Assembly: GCA_019359245.1 (NCBI GenBank) | Contig: JAHHHR010000004.1 | Span: forward strand, 1-64,000 | Length of the DNA: 64,000 nt | Direction of reading: 5' to 3' | Origin: Nostoc desertorum CM1-VF14 | GTDB lineage: Bacteria; Cyanobacteriota; Cyanobacteriia; Cyanobacteriales; Nostocaceae | Shown here: one piece after another, positions 37,737-47,210 of the stretch | Layout: each line of letters begins with the position of its first letter | How positions within the stretch are numbered: position 1 is the stretch's first letter | The notes under the pieces: generated by a model | Databases searched by the model: none | What the model saw: the letters and a program-made list of their open reading frames with translations, nothing else | What the model was told of the DNA's origin: nothing | Position numbers and translations under genes: made by a program

Positions 37737-39143
37737 TTGCCTAGATCGATTCAGTCTACTCAACCACCACTAAAATTTATTACTCAACGATTGAACCCCC
37801 TGGTACTCCAGATTGTTCGGTGGTTACTACCGATCGCACTACGGTTCCGCACTCGTCCTTGGCTAACGGCTGGTATTGTGGGGGTTGAAGCCAAGAACGT
37901 TGAGGTATTATCTGAACTTTATCAACAATTTCAGGCTGGAAAAATTCGCTTTTTGTTGGCATTTCGCCACCCAGAGGTAGAAGACCCTCTCTGTATGCTA
38001 TATTTGCTTTCCCGCATTGTGCCACAGGTTGCTCGCCAGGAAGGTATTACACTGCGATCGCTTGTTCACAGCTATTTTCTCTATGACCGGGGTATGACGG
38101 TTTGGGCTGGAGACTGGCTAGGTTGGTTGTTTTCACGGCTAGGAGGTGTGCCGGTTCATCGCGGTAGGCGACTAGATCGCCAAGCTATTCAAACAGCACG
38201 AGAGTTGTTTGCTAACGGTAAATTCCCGATCGCAGTAGCACCGGAAGGCGGTACTAATGGTCATAGTGGTATTGTTAGCCCCTTGGAACCCGGTGTTGCT
38301 CAAATGGGGTTCTGGTGTGTAGAAGACTTGCAAAAAGCTAATCGGACTGAGACTGTGATCATTGTGCCGATCGCTATCCAGTATCGCTACGTTGAGCCAC
38401 CTTGGTCTAAACTGGATTGGCTGCTCAGTAAGTTAGAAGCTGATAGTGGCTTGCCGCCAATGGAAATTGAGCAAGGCGCGAACGAAGAGATTTATTATCA
38501 ACGCCTCTGTAGATTAGCTGAATATCTAATTACCGAGATGGAAGAGTTTTATCGTCGCTTCTATCATCAAGACATCCCAAAAACCATCTCAACTGATGAA
38601 TCTGCTAGTCACAATCAGGTGTTGATTGCTCGACTCCATCGGTTACTGGATAAGGCTTTACAAGTTGCCGAGCAATATTTTGGAGTTCAAGGGCAGGGTA
38701 ATTTTATTGATCGCTGTCGACGCTTAGAAGAGGCTGGCTGGAATTACATTTATCGGGAAGATTTGCCAGATATCAATGCTTTACCACCTTTTAAACGCGG
38801 TTTGGCAGACTGGATTGCCCAAGAAGCAGACTTGCGAATGCGGCATATGCGAATAGTGGAAAGTTTTGTTGCAGTTACAGCTAGCTATATTCAGGAACAA
38901 CCGACGGCGGAACGGTTTGCAGAAACAGCTTTGCTTGTATTCGATATGCTTTCTAGAATTCAAGATACAACACTTCCAGGGCGACCTCGCTTAGGTTTGC
39001 GACAGGCACAAATCACTGTAGGGGAGCCAATTTCAGTTACTGAACGCTGGAAAAATTGTCAAGGCGATCGCAATGCGGCTAAAAAAGCTGTGACCGATTT
39101 AACAAAAGATTTGCAGGTTGCTTTAGAGAAGATGATTGCTTGA
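37737..39143 (+). CDS. 1-acyl-sn-glycerol-3-phosphate acyltransferase family protein
   Basis: A 468-residue PlsC-family protein. FRHPEVEDP supplies the H-x4-D catalytic motif, and VAPEGGTNGHSG the substrate-binding E-G-G-T motif (usually E-G-T-R). VHRGRRLDRQAI lies between. The C-terminal half, about 220 residues, is helical and extra to the basic family, giving a length typical of a cyanobacterial subgroup. It should add an acyl chain to a lysolipid at the membrane; the substrate may differ from phosphatidic acid synthesis. The start is TTG at 37737, preceded by GGAGAG six bases upstream. Confidence 0.85.
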   Translation: MPRSIQSTQPPLKFITQRLNPLVLQIVRWLLPIALRFRTRPWLTAGIVGVEAKNVEVLSELYQQFQAGKIRFLLAFRHPEVEDPLCMLYLLSRIVPQVARQEGITLRSLVHSYFLYDRGMTVWAGDWLGWLFSRLGGVPVHRGRRLDRQAIQTARELFANGKFPIAVAPEGGTNGHSGIVSPLEPGVAQMGFWCVEDLQKANRTETVIIVPIAIQYRYVEPPWSKLDWLLSKLEADSGLPPMEIEQGANEEIYYQRLCRLAEYLITEMEEFYRRFYHQDIPKTISTDESASHNQVLIARLHRLLDKALQVAEQYFGVQGQGNFIDRCRRLEEAGWNYIYREDLPDINALPPFKRGLADWIAQEADLRMRHMRIVESFVAVTASYIQEQPTAERFAETALLVFDMLSRIQDTTLPGRPRLGLRQAQITVGEPISVTERWKNCQGDRNAAKKAVTDLTKDLQVALEKMIA

Positions 39144-39171
39144 TTGCCCAACGCAGAGGTGATAATTATCC

Positions 39172-39513
39172 TCAAGGAGAACTAGTTTTAGAAACTTCTG
39201 GACTGCGAATTATTATATGTCCCTTATCACTTTCTTGAATCGCCAACACCGAAGGTAGCTCATTAGGTTTTGCATTCGGGGGCAATGCTCGAAACAAATA
39301 AATCCAGCCGCCACGTTCTAGGAGTAAACGCCAAACTCGCGGCTGCTTTGGATTAGTAATAATATCAGTATCTTCTCTGCCTCGCAAGTCATCGAATAGA
39401 CCTATATCGCCAATTATGCGGTAGCCTTTTAAGGACGGATTGGTAAATATATCATCAAGTTTACGTCCCACAGCAAACTTTTCTTTAGGTGTAATTAAGG
39501 CTACAACTGGCAA
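39172..39513 (-). pseudogene. C-terminal fragment of an unrecognised protein
   Basis: This encodes 113 residues of an uncharacterised protein (VVALITPKEKFAVGRKLDDI, RGYRIIGDI-like GYRIIGDIGLFDDLRGREDT, VWRLLLERGGWIYLFRALPP). The same frame continues upstream, to about 39561, with FWLARWQGVADARRDAGQNS before a stop, and there is no good start codon. This suggests the front part of the gene has been lost. The broken end faces the broken front of a CHAT gene on the other strand, so both may have been cut in one rearrangement. A translated short form from TTG remains possible. Confidence 0.45.
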
Positions 39514-39603
39514 GGTGGAGTTTTGACCAGCATCACGCCTAGCATCTGCAACGCCTTGCCAACGAGCTAACCAAAAGGGTTAACCTATTCACCACAGCCG
39601 ACC

Positions 39604-40498
39604 TTGCTGATTATACTTGCCGATTACCTAAAACAGGTACAAGACGATAGTGATGCTAACTTCATTGAAACAGGTGGCAAACTATATGATATTCTAATTC
39701 GTCCTGTAGAAGCAAAAGTTCAGTCTTTATCACCCAAACAAGTGAGCATTATTGCTACTGGTAAACTGCGCCATTTACCTTTTGAGACTCTTTACGACAG
39801 TAAAAACAATCAATTTTTCATCCAAAAATATCCTGTAAACTATCTCACTCGCATTTCCAATAATTCCCTAAAATCTCCAGGTGTGCAAAATGCCGTACCC
39901 CACAAACTCCAAGCTGTTTTAGCATTTGGTAATCCTGTACCCAGTGACCCGCAAAATCTCCCAGGTGCAGAGGTAGAAGCAGAAATATTAAAGAAATACT
40001 ACCAGACAGCGAAGTTTATATCCACAATGAAGCAACCCTAGAAAAGTTTAGATCGCAAGCATTGCGCTTTTCATTTGTGCATTTAGCAACTCACGGCTGT
40101 TTCCAAGCTGAAGACTGCAAAAAAGTTAATTTACTAAATAATAGATTACTATTTGCTGACAAACCCTTAGACATTGCCAATGCTGCTCTTTTAGGACTAC
40201 AAGGCACACAATTGATTACTCTTAGTGCCTGTCAAACTGCTGTAGACACTAATTTTAATGGTGCAGGAATTGCAGGTGTTGCTTATATATTTGAGCGTGC
40301 TGGTGCTAAAGCTGTGATGGCAAGTTTGTGGGCAGTTGAAGATGAAGCAACTCAGCAATTAATGGTTAAATTTTATCAAACCTCAAGCAAGGTATGACGA
40401 AAGGAGAGGCTTTGCAACAAGCTAAGTTGAAACTAATTGCAGATCATCGCCATCCTTTTTATTGGTCGCCATTTGTCTTGATTGGCGATGCACGTTAA
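39604..40498 (+). pseudogene. CHAT domain protein remnant with two frameshifts
   Basis: Three frames must be joined. Frame one (39604-40041) gives SPKQVSIIATGKLRHLPFET and FGNPVPSDPQNLPGAEVEAE. The second (40062-40397, probably entered near 40010) carries both catalytic positions of the family, FVHLATHGCF and TLSACQTAV. The third, from about 40385, gives MTKGEALQQAKLKLI and HPFYWSPFVLIGDAR to a stop at 40498. The tetratricopeptide front is missing. It is a decayed relative of the intact CHAT gene at 5492-7561, though not a recent copy of it. Confidence 0.8.
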
Positions 40499-40675
40499 AG
40501 TAATTCGTAATTAAGCCATTAAAGTGTGTTAAAAATTTAGCCTAACTCACCACGATAGCGGTGCGTTAGGCGTTTTGATCATGTTTTGCAACTATTTTCG
40601 GTAAATAGACCACGTAGTAGAGGCACAGCCAAAGCGAATGGAATTCGCACGCTAGTTGCTCACGGGGAACCCGCA

Positions 40676-41050
40676 TCACGCAGTGACAGAAAGAACGGCA
40701 AATTCAGTATTAAGAACTATTCTATTTCCCTCCTGACGAAAACTTACGAAGTCATCTGGACCAAGTCTTCTTGATAATTGTGGTACAAATCCGGTTCTTG
40801 AAGAATTATATAAAATATATTGTCCATCAAAATCAAGAGTTTCTCCAGGTTGTAAAGCTTGGCGTTCTGGCACCTTGTTCGGTCCAAAATCATAAAAAAC
40901 TCTCGTAGCATTTGTATCATTGATAACTTCACCACCTCCAATAATTTCAGAGGCTTGATCGGAGCTTAATTCAGATAATGAATTTTCATCAAGGTCATCA
41001 AAGGTAATAGAAAAAGAATCTTTTTCTGTTTGAGAAGTTGTTTTTAGCAT
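40676..41050 (-). CDS. Peptide with a double-glycine leader, possible secreted RiPP or bacteriocin-like precursor
   Basis: A 124-residue protein starting at the ATG at 41050, with GAGGA nine bases before it; an in-frame TTG five codons upstream is less likely. The N-terminal 39 residues look like a leader of the kind cut by peptidase-containing ABC transporters: acidic and Ser-rich, with SELSSDQASEIIGGG ending at Gly38-Gly39. The core of about 85 residues (INDTNATRVFYDFGP, LQPGETLDFDGQYILYN, GNRIVLNTEF) has no cysteines and looks beta-rich, unlike a small modified peptide. No modifying enzyme or exporter is next to it. The leader is a good visual match; the function is inference. Confidence 0.6.
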   Translation of the reverse strand: MLKTTSQTEKDSFSITFDDLDENSLSELSSDQASEIIGGGEVINDTNATRVFYDFGPNKVPERQALQPGETLDFDGQYILYNSSRTGFVPQLSRRLGPDDFVSFRQEGNRIVLNTEFAVLSVTA

Positions 41051-41065
41051 GATGAGTTTCCTCAA

Positions 41066-41770
41066 ACTACTTCAACTAATATTAGTATGCTAAACTATCA
41101 AAGTTTTTTCAAGCATCTTAATGCTATGTAATGACTCTGGAAAGAGAATAATCGAAGCGAGTGGAAGGTGCAGTTAAAAAGGCAAACTCCGCAGAGGCAG
41201 ACTAAGGTTAAGAAGGCTAGTAGACTGCTGATGCGGTTTTTGAAGTAACAAATGCAATATTTTAATGCTCTTTGTTTCTGTTGAAGCTATGAGATTGGTT
41301 AAGATTAGTAAACTCCTTCAAAGTAAAAAGCGACTAACTTAAGCAATTAATAATTTACAGGAATTTCTCTAAATACACTTATAAATGCGCTAGGTTTTGT
41401 AACCGGAAGATTACACTAGTTTTTTATAGGATAATAATCTAAGTACAGCGAATTTAGTCAATATTCTTATTAATTAAAAAAAGACGCTTAAGGGTGTCGA
41501 ATCGGTTAACTAATTCAACACAGCTACACTGTACCTTAACAACTCGAAGTATAGGGTTATAGCCAATAACTAGACTTTACTGAAGTCGCTTTCTGCGGGT
41601 AGGTAAAACTCTGACAGTACTAAGGATAAACAATTTTTATACTTGTTCAATTCTGCGGTGGGGCATCCCGTGGAATTAAAATATCCTCTCAGTTAATATC
41701 TACACTGTATTGCTTGCAGTCAGTGTAGGAGTATGTCACGTAAATAAACTATTGGTAAGGACACAGCAAT
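41066..41770. other. Intergenic region upstream of the histidine kinase, first part
   Basis: AT-rich, with stops in all frames. At about 41700-41730 an inverted repeat ACACTG / CAGTGT encloses TATTGCTTGCAGT. No gene could be supported. Confidence 0.45.
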
Positions 41771-41924
41771 GCTGATGCTAACTTAAGCCCAAATCCTTTT
41801 AAAACCTCGTTTCCAGCCACTGGCTGGAAACGCTCGTCATTAGGTTACCGTCGCTAGTCTTGAGGCGACACCTTCATTAGGCATTCTAAGTCTTGACTTG
41901 GAACAAGATAATCACTTAAAGCTG
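41771..41924 (+). ncRNA. Candidate structured RNA, copy B of a two-copy family
   Basis: This copy has the blocks of copy A at 21096-21255 in the same order: TAACTTAAG (41779-41787) and an AAATCC, then variable stems, TTAGGCATTCT (41877-41887), and a closing hairpin GTCTT (41890-41894) / AAGAT (41905-41909) with the loop GACTTGGAAC. Its middle hairpins are different in sequence but strong: TTTCCAGCC (41810-41818) with GGCTGGAAA (41822-41830), and a stem of ACCGTCGC type with GGCGAC. It lies 80 bases before the histidine kinase start, so here a leader role cannot be excluded. Confidence 0.45.
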
Positions 41925-42004
41925 ATTCTAGAGTTGCTTTTGCGTTAAGTTCACACTAATGACAACTGTCATACGTGTCAAATTAACGTTAAATTGGCAA
42001 TAGT

Positions 42005-43975
42005 ATGCGACTCCAAACTGCTAGAACTATATTTCAACGTCAGGTTACTAGGGTAATCGCTTTACCCAGCGTTTTTTTGTTGCTGTTTTCTGGGATATCG
42101 CAGTGGCAAGTTAGCCGTTTGTTTTCAGCACTGCAATGGGTAGACCATACACATCAGGTAATTGGTCAGGCATACCGAACCCAGAAACTGCTAGAAGACT
42201 TGGAAACAGGATTACGTGGCTATATGCTCACAGGTGATCAACAATTCTTGGAGCCTTATTTAAAAGCTAGTCCGATTATTGATACCGTTTTTAAAGAATT
42301 AAGTGATTTAGTGTCGGATAATCCCAACCAGGTGCAAAGTGTCCATCAACTGATTAGGCAATATAATAATTGGAAACTTTTAGTATCTTTGCCGCAGAAA
42401 CGTTATCAGTTAGGCGACGAGGTATCTTTGTTAAACCTCAAAGCTCGTAAACAGCGAATGGACACTATTCGCCGTGACATCAATAATTTTATTGCCATAG
42501 AAGAACAGCTACTAACCAAGCGCAGTGGAGCGGTACGTGAGACGACAATACAGTTAAGTGTAAGCAGTATTTTTTTGGCGCTCTTAATTGGCGCTATTCT
42601 AACTTTATTCATTCGACGACAAATCTTGAAGGTGTCAACAACTTATGAAGATGCTTTGAAAACCGCAATTGAGCAAACTCAAATTGTTCAACACTCTGCT
42701 CAACGCCTTGCCGATTTGCATGAAATTGATCGGGCGATTTTATCCGCTACACCTAATAATCAAATTATACAATTTGCTCTAGAACGGTTGCGTCAACTCG
42801 TAAATTGCCAACAAGCGTTTTTGGTATTATTCGATTTAAAAACCAAAACAGCTCAGGTGATTGAGAGTGGTACTGATGGCGTATTTCAGTCTGCTGAAGG
42901 TATGGCACTGCTAATGGAAGACTTTGCTAGTACTGAAGTTCTACAGCAACGGCAAATTCGTTTGATTCAAGACATTGCTCAATTAGAGCAGCGATCGCCA
43001 ATTCTAGAGCAAATGCTGGCGGCAGGGTTACATAGTTGCTTAACAATTCCGATGCAGATTCAGGGAGCTTTGATAGGTGAGCTTCATCTTGCCAGCAGTG
43101 AAGTTGAGGCTTTTAACAACGAAAATCGGCAGATGGCTTGTGAAGTCACAGAACAGTTAGCGATCGCCATTCAACAATCTCAACTCCGTCAACAACTGCA
43201 AGAATATGCCGAAGAACTAGAGCATCGTGTTTTGGAACGCACTGCACAACTACAAGAAAGTAATCAAGACTTGGAAGCTTTTAGTTATTCCGTTTCTCAT
43301 GACTTACGCGCACCTTTACGCACTATACAAGGCTTTGCTCAGGCATTACAAGAAGACTACAGCAGTCAACTAGATTCTTTTGGACAAAGCTACCTCAACT
43401 ATATTAATGAAGGTGCGATGCAAATGGACGGCTTAATTACTGACTTGCTGTCTTATAGTCGTCTGAGTCGAAGCCAAATCGAAATTCAACCTGTTGACTT
43501 AGCTGTTGTAGTTAACGAAGCACTCAAAAAATTACAAGCACAAATCCAAGAACAACAGGCTCAAGTTACAGTTGACATTCCTTTAGTGCAAGTAATGGCT
43601 CACTATTCTACACTGATCCAAGCGGTGATAAATTTGATTAGCAACGCGCTCAAGTTTGTTCAACCAGGCGTATTACCTTTAATACACATTTACTCCCAGG
43701 AGTATATTCAAGAGGGTAAAAGTTGGATCAAATTGTGGATAGTTGACAATGGTATCGGCATTGCGCCAGAACATCAGGAACGTATTTTCCAAGTATTTGA
43801 ACGACTTCATGGTATAGAAGTTTATCCAGGTACAGGTATTGGGTTAGCCATTATACGTAAAGCTCTAGAAAAAATGGGTGGTTTTTCTGGTGTAGAATCA
43901 CAGTTAGGTCAAGGTAGTCGCTTCTTTTTTACTTTGCCAAAAGCTGTTTTGGAGAACAACTGCATTAGCTCTTAA
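42005..43975 (+). CDS. Sensor histidine kinase with CHASE3 and GAF domains
   Basis: A 656-residue membrane kinase. A first membrane helix near 13-33 and a second near 182-203 (SVSSIFLALLIGAILTLFI) frame a periplasmic CHASE3-type sensor (DLETGLRGYMLTGDQQFLEPY). A GAF domain follows (about 235-395), then a coiled coil and the HisKA motif FSYSVSHDLRAPLRTIQGF with the phosphorylated His, and an ATPase domain with NLISNALKF (N box), DNGIGIAPEHQERIFQVFERL and GTGIGLAI. The signal is unknown. A response regulator and a hybrid kinase follow on the same strand, as in many cyanobacterial phosphorelay groups. Confidence 0.92.
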   Translation: MRLQTARTIFQRQVTRVIALPSVFLLLFSGISQWQVSRLFSALQWVDHTHQVIGQAYRTQKLLEDLETGLRGYMLTGDQQFLEPYLKASPIIDTVFKELSDLVSDNPNQVQSVHQLIRQYNNWKLLVSLPQKRYQLGDEVSLLNLKARKQRMDTIRRDINNFIAIEEQLLTKRSGAVRETTIQLSVSSIFLALLIGAILTLFIRRQILKVSTTYEDALKTAIEQTQIVQHSAQRLADLHEIDRAILSATPNNQIIQFALERLRQLVNCQQAFLVLFDLKTKTAQVIESGTDGVFQSAEGMALLMEDFASTEVLQQRQIRLIQDIAQLEQRSPILEQMLAAGLHSCLTIPMQIQGALIGELHLASSEVEAFNNENRQMACEVTEQLAIAIQQSQLRQQLQEYAEELEHRVLERTAQLQESNQDLEAFSYSVSHDLRAPLRTIQGFAQALQEDYSSQLDSFGQSYLNYINEGAMQMDGLITDLLSYSRLSRSQIEIQPVDLAVVVNEALKKLQAQIQEQQAQVTVDIPLVQVMAHYSTLIQAVINLISNALKFVQPGVLPLIHIYSQEYIQEGKSWIKLWIVDNGIGIAPEHQERIFQVFERLHGIEVYPGTGIGLAIIRKALEKMGGFSGVESQLGQGSRFFFTLPKAVLENNCISS

Positions 43976-44214
43976 TACTTGGGAGAGAAGACAAAGACTT
44001 GAGGATTGTTTAGGTTTAATACAGGTAAATCCTCAGTGTTTTTAGAAGTTGAGATATATCTAAAGTGAATCCTAAACAAAGTTAGATAACATAACTTTGT
44101 TTCAATCAGCTACACCAATAAACAGTCAATTAGGTGCAAAATCTCAATTATTTTAGGAGAAGTTGCTGAGATATGAAATTGCTATTAACTACAGACAGGA
44201 AATAAATTCTTTGT

Positions 44215-44664
44215 ATGCAGACACAGGACACAATTTTACTAGTCGAAGATAATTCAAGAGATATTCTCCTGATCCAAAGAGCTTTCCGCAAAGCTGGGAT
44301 TGTTAACCCAATTCAAGTAGTGAACGATGGAGATGCAGCTGTGCTTTACTTATCTGGAGAGGAACCTTATAGCAAACGTAGTCATTATCCTTTACCAGCA
44401 CTAATATTACTCGATCTCAAACTTCCGCGCCGCTCTGGGGCTGAGGTTTTGATGTGGTTACGGCAGCAACCTATACTCAAGCGGATGCCAGTCGTGGTTC
44501 TGACTTCTTCGCGGGAATATGCCGATGTTAATCATCTTTATGACTTAGGTGTTAACGCCTATATGGTCAAACCTGTTGCTTTTGATAATTTAGTTGAAAT
44601 TATCGATATTCTTAACCGACATTGGATAGTTTTTAATGAAAAGCCACAAATTAAAATTTCGTAA
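44215..44664 (+). CDS. Single-domain response regulator (Rcp1-like)
   Basis: A 149-residue receiver domain without output domain. The acidic pocket VEDNSRD, the phosphoacceptor Asp in LILLDLKLPRRSGAEVL, the Thr/Ser in VVVLTSS and the Lys in YMVKPVAF are all present. The RSGAEVLMWLRQQP pattern is of the Rcp1/CheY-like type that serves phytochromes and other sensor kinases in cyanobacteria. It probably passes phosphate between the kinases on either side. Confidence 0.93.
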   Translation: MQTQDTILLVEDNSRDILLIQRAFRKAGIVNPIQVVNDGDAAVLYLSGEEPYSKRSHYPLPALILLDLKLPRRSGAEVLMWLRQQPILKRMPVVVLTSSREYADVNHLYDLGVNAYMVKPVAFDNLVEIIDILNRHWIVFNEKPQIKIS

Positions 44665-44711
44665 ATTATCTTTATAAGCTTGCATATTAACTTTAACAAC
44701 CTCATGTTGAA

Positions 44712-46640
44712 ATGGTATTACACATCCTTATAATAGACGATAATCCTCACGATCGCCTGTTAGCAATTCATGCATTGGAACAAGAATTTGCTGATCTTCA
44801 GATTAAGCAAGTTATTCGTCCAGAAGAGCTAGAGGAGGCGTTGTCAACAGGAAATTTTGATGTAGTAATTACTGACTATCAACTTCGATGGAGTGATGGT
44901 ATAACTGTTCTGCAAAAATTTAAAAGCCGTTATCCTGAACTGCCGATAGTGATGTTCACTAATAGTGGTTCAGAAGAAATTTCTGTAGAGGCAATGAAGT
45001 CAGGGTTAGACGATTATGTAGTTAAGTCTGCGCGTCATTATATGCGTTTACCTGTAGCGGTGCGTTTTGCAGTAGAACGGGCTGCAATTAAACGTAAAGT
45101 TCAAGGTCTAGAATTACGCTTTCAAACCCTGCTGAATCAACTAAATGTAGGAGTTTATCGTCTGACAGGAGATGATACTTTATTAGAAAGTAATGGTGCA
45201 TTTCTGCATCTGCTGGGTATAAATTCCTTGGCTAAAATTCCAGAAAGCCACACCCTTGCACCTTATTTTCAGCCAGGAGATTATGTCAAACTCTTGCAAG
45301 AACTCAAACAAACTGATGATTCACTCGAACGTGAAGTACTTTTACGGCGAGCAGATGGCAATGAAATTTGGGTGCGGATTAGTCAGACTTTGAGCGCTAA
45401 CAATGAGATTACAGTGATTGATGGCATCATTGAGGACATTACGGCACGTAAGCAGGCAGAGCAAGAGCGAGAACAATTGCTGCAACGGGAACAAGCTGCA
45501 CGGGCAGAAGCAGAAGCAAGTAACCTAATTAAAGATGAATTTCTTAGCGTTTTATCTCATGAACTGCGATCGCCACTTAATCCTATACTCGGTTGGTGTA
45601 GGCTACTTACTAACCACCAGTTAAACGAGTCTAAGAAAACTGAAGCTATAGCCATTATTGAGCGCAATGCAAAATTGTTGGCTCAGATGATAGAAGACCT
45701 TTTAAATATTTCTCAAATTCTGCAAGGTAAACTCAGCCTGAATATTTACTCTGTAGATTTAGTATCTATAATTTCGCTAGCGCTAGAAAGTGTTCAGTTA
45801 GCGGCCCAAGCCAAAAACATTCAACTGCACAGTATTTTAACATCGAATGTATGTTTTGTTTTGGGAGATCCCACTCGTTTACAACAAGTATTTTGGAATT
45901 TGCTGTTTAATGCTATCAAGTTCACACCTGCTGGTGGTTCTGTAGAAATTCGCTTAGAGCAAGTTGATACACAAGCCCAGATACAAGTCACCGACACAGG
46001 CCAAGGAATTAGCCACGACTTTTTACCTTACGTGTTTGATAAATTCCGTCAAGCAGATAGCAAGACTACTAGAAGCGTTGGTGGATTGGGAATGGGGCTG
46101 GCAATTGTCAAACATCTCGTAGAGTTGCATGGTGGTCAAGTCTGGGCAGAAAGTCTTGGTGAAGGACAAGGTAGTACCTTTACCGTCAGACTACCATTAA
46201 TGACAAAACAGATTCAAACAAATATAAACATTAAACAGTTTGATAATCGCCTAAATTTAAGTGGTATCCGAGTCTTACTAGTAGATGATGAAGTTGATTC
46301 TAAGGAATTAGCTGATTTTATACTTCAAGAGTATGGGGCAGAAGTAATAAGTGTAGGATCGCCGTTTGAAGTTATTTCAACTTTGATGGATTTTCAGCCA
46401 GATGTATTAGTGTTAGATATTGGAATGCCCGATATGGATGGCTATATGCTGCTGGAAGAAATTAGAAGTTTGCCACCAGAGCAAGGAGGGCAAATTCCAG
46501 CGATCGCATTGACAGCTTATGCCGGCAAGGTGGACAAGCAACAAGCAATCTCAGCAGGGTTTCAAGCACATTTACCCAAGCCAGTAGACGCTGATCAGTT
46601 AGTAGAAGTTATTGCCGAACTTGTAAAGCCAACCTTTTAG
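44712..46640 (+). CDS. Hybrid kinase: receiver, PAS, histidine kinase, receiver
   Basis: A 642-residue soluble protein. Receiver 1 (1-125) has LIIDDNPHD and VVITDYQLRWSDG; a PAS region lies at about 145-250 (LLRRADGNEIWVRIS, GIIEDITARKQAE); HisKA has FLSVLSHELRSPLNPILGW; the ATPase domain has NLLFNAIKFTP, DTGQGIS and GLGMGLAIVKHLV; receiver 2 (about 525-640) has VLLVDDEVDS, VLVLDIGMPDMDGYM and LPKPVDADQL. There is no membrane segment. It is the third gene of the cluster and could both receive and emit phosphate. Confidence 0.92.
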   Translation: MVLHILIIDDNPHDRLLAIHALEQEFADLQIKQVIRPEELEEALSTGNFDVVITDYQLRWSDGITVLQKFKSRYPELPIVMFTNSGSEEISVEAMKSGLDDYVVKSARHYMRLPVAVRFAVERAAIKRKVQGLELRFQTLLNQLNVGVYRLTGDDTLLESNGAFLHLLGINSLAKIPESHTLAPYFQPGDYVKLLQELKQTDDSLEREVLLRRADGNEIWVRISQTLSANNEITVIDGIIEDITARKQAEQEREQLLQREQAARAEAEASNLIKDEFLSVLSHELRSPLNPILGWCRLLTNHQLNESKKTEAIAIIERNAKLLAQMIEDLLNISQILQGKLSLNIYSVDLVSIISLALESVQLAAQAKNIQLHSILTSNVCFVLGDPTRLQQVFWNLLFNAIKFTPAGGSVEIRLEQVDTQAQIQVTDTGQGISHDFLPYVFDKFRQADSKTTRSVGGLGMGLAIVKHLVELHGGQVWAESLGEGQGSTFTVRLPLMTKQIQTNINIKQFDNRLNLSGIRVLLVDDEVDSKELADFILQEYGAEVISVGSPFEVISTLMDFQPDVLVLDIGMPDMDGYMLLEEIRSLPPEQGGQIPAIALTAYAGKVDKQQAISAGFQAHLPKPVDADQLVEVIAELVKPTF

Positions 46641-47210
46641 TCACAACAGCTTCAGCACGGTTCTTTGGAGGAAAATAAGGGTATTTTTATCAGAGATGGA
46701 GTTTGTTCGTAAATAACGATATCTATTGGGTTTCAAATTCTTTGAGTCCACGTAGGCGGGCTTAGTTTGTGTAGCAGCGATTTCTAATCGCCTGGTATAT
46801 TTGCAAATGCGATCGCCAAAGCTACTTTTGTGAAAGAACATAGGAAAAAAAACTTTGGCAATTAGTTGAAAAAGTTATAATAAGTCCTAATCTTATTGAG
46901 TTATTTGAAGATATCAAAATTAGCTATTTTTACTCAAGTCTTCAAACATAACAAATTCGTAGAATAGTTGAGAATTATTCGTGCAAAATCAAAATAACTT
47001 AATCAAAATGTTAATTTTTAAAAGATAATAAATTTCTATGATTCTGTAGTAGTTGGATTTAGAATTCTCAAAATCCAGAAGAGTCTAAATTATAATCCTC
47101 CTCGTACTTGAAGTAGAAGGAGGATTAAACATCCCTAATTAGCAATGCTGATGATTGCGGTTATGGGGAGCTAGCTGCAAACTTGCAGACATGTCTTAGA
47201 TTCTGTTTGA
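46641..47210. other. Intergenic region with a dispersed repeat and a hairpin
   Basis: At 46745-46793 is GTCCACGTAGGCGGGCTTAG, then GTGTAGCAGCGATTTCTAAT, a degenerate copy of the repeat at 53851-53977. TAATCCTCCT (47093-47102) pairs with AGGAGGATTA (47118-47127) and may end the RTX gene transcript on the minus strand, though it lacks a clean T tract. Confidence 0.5.
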
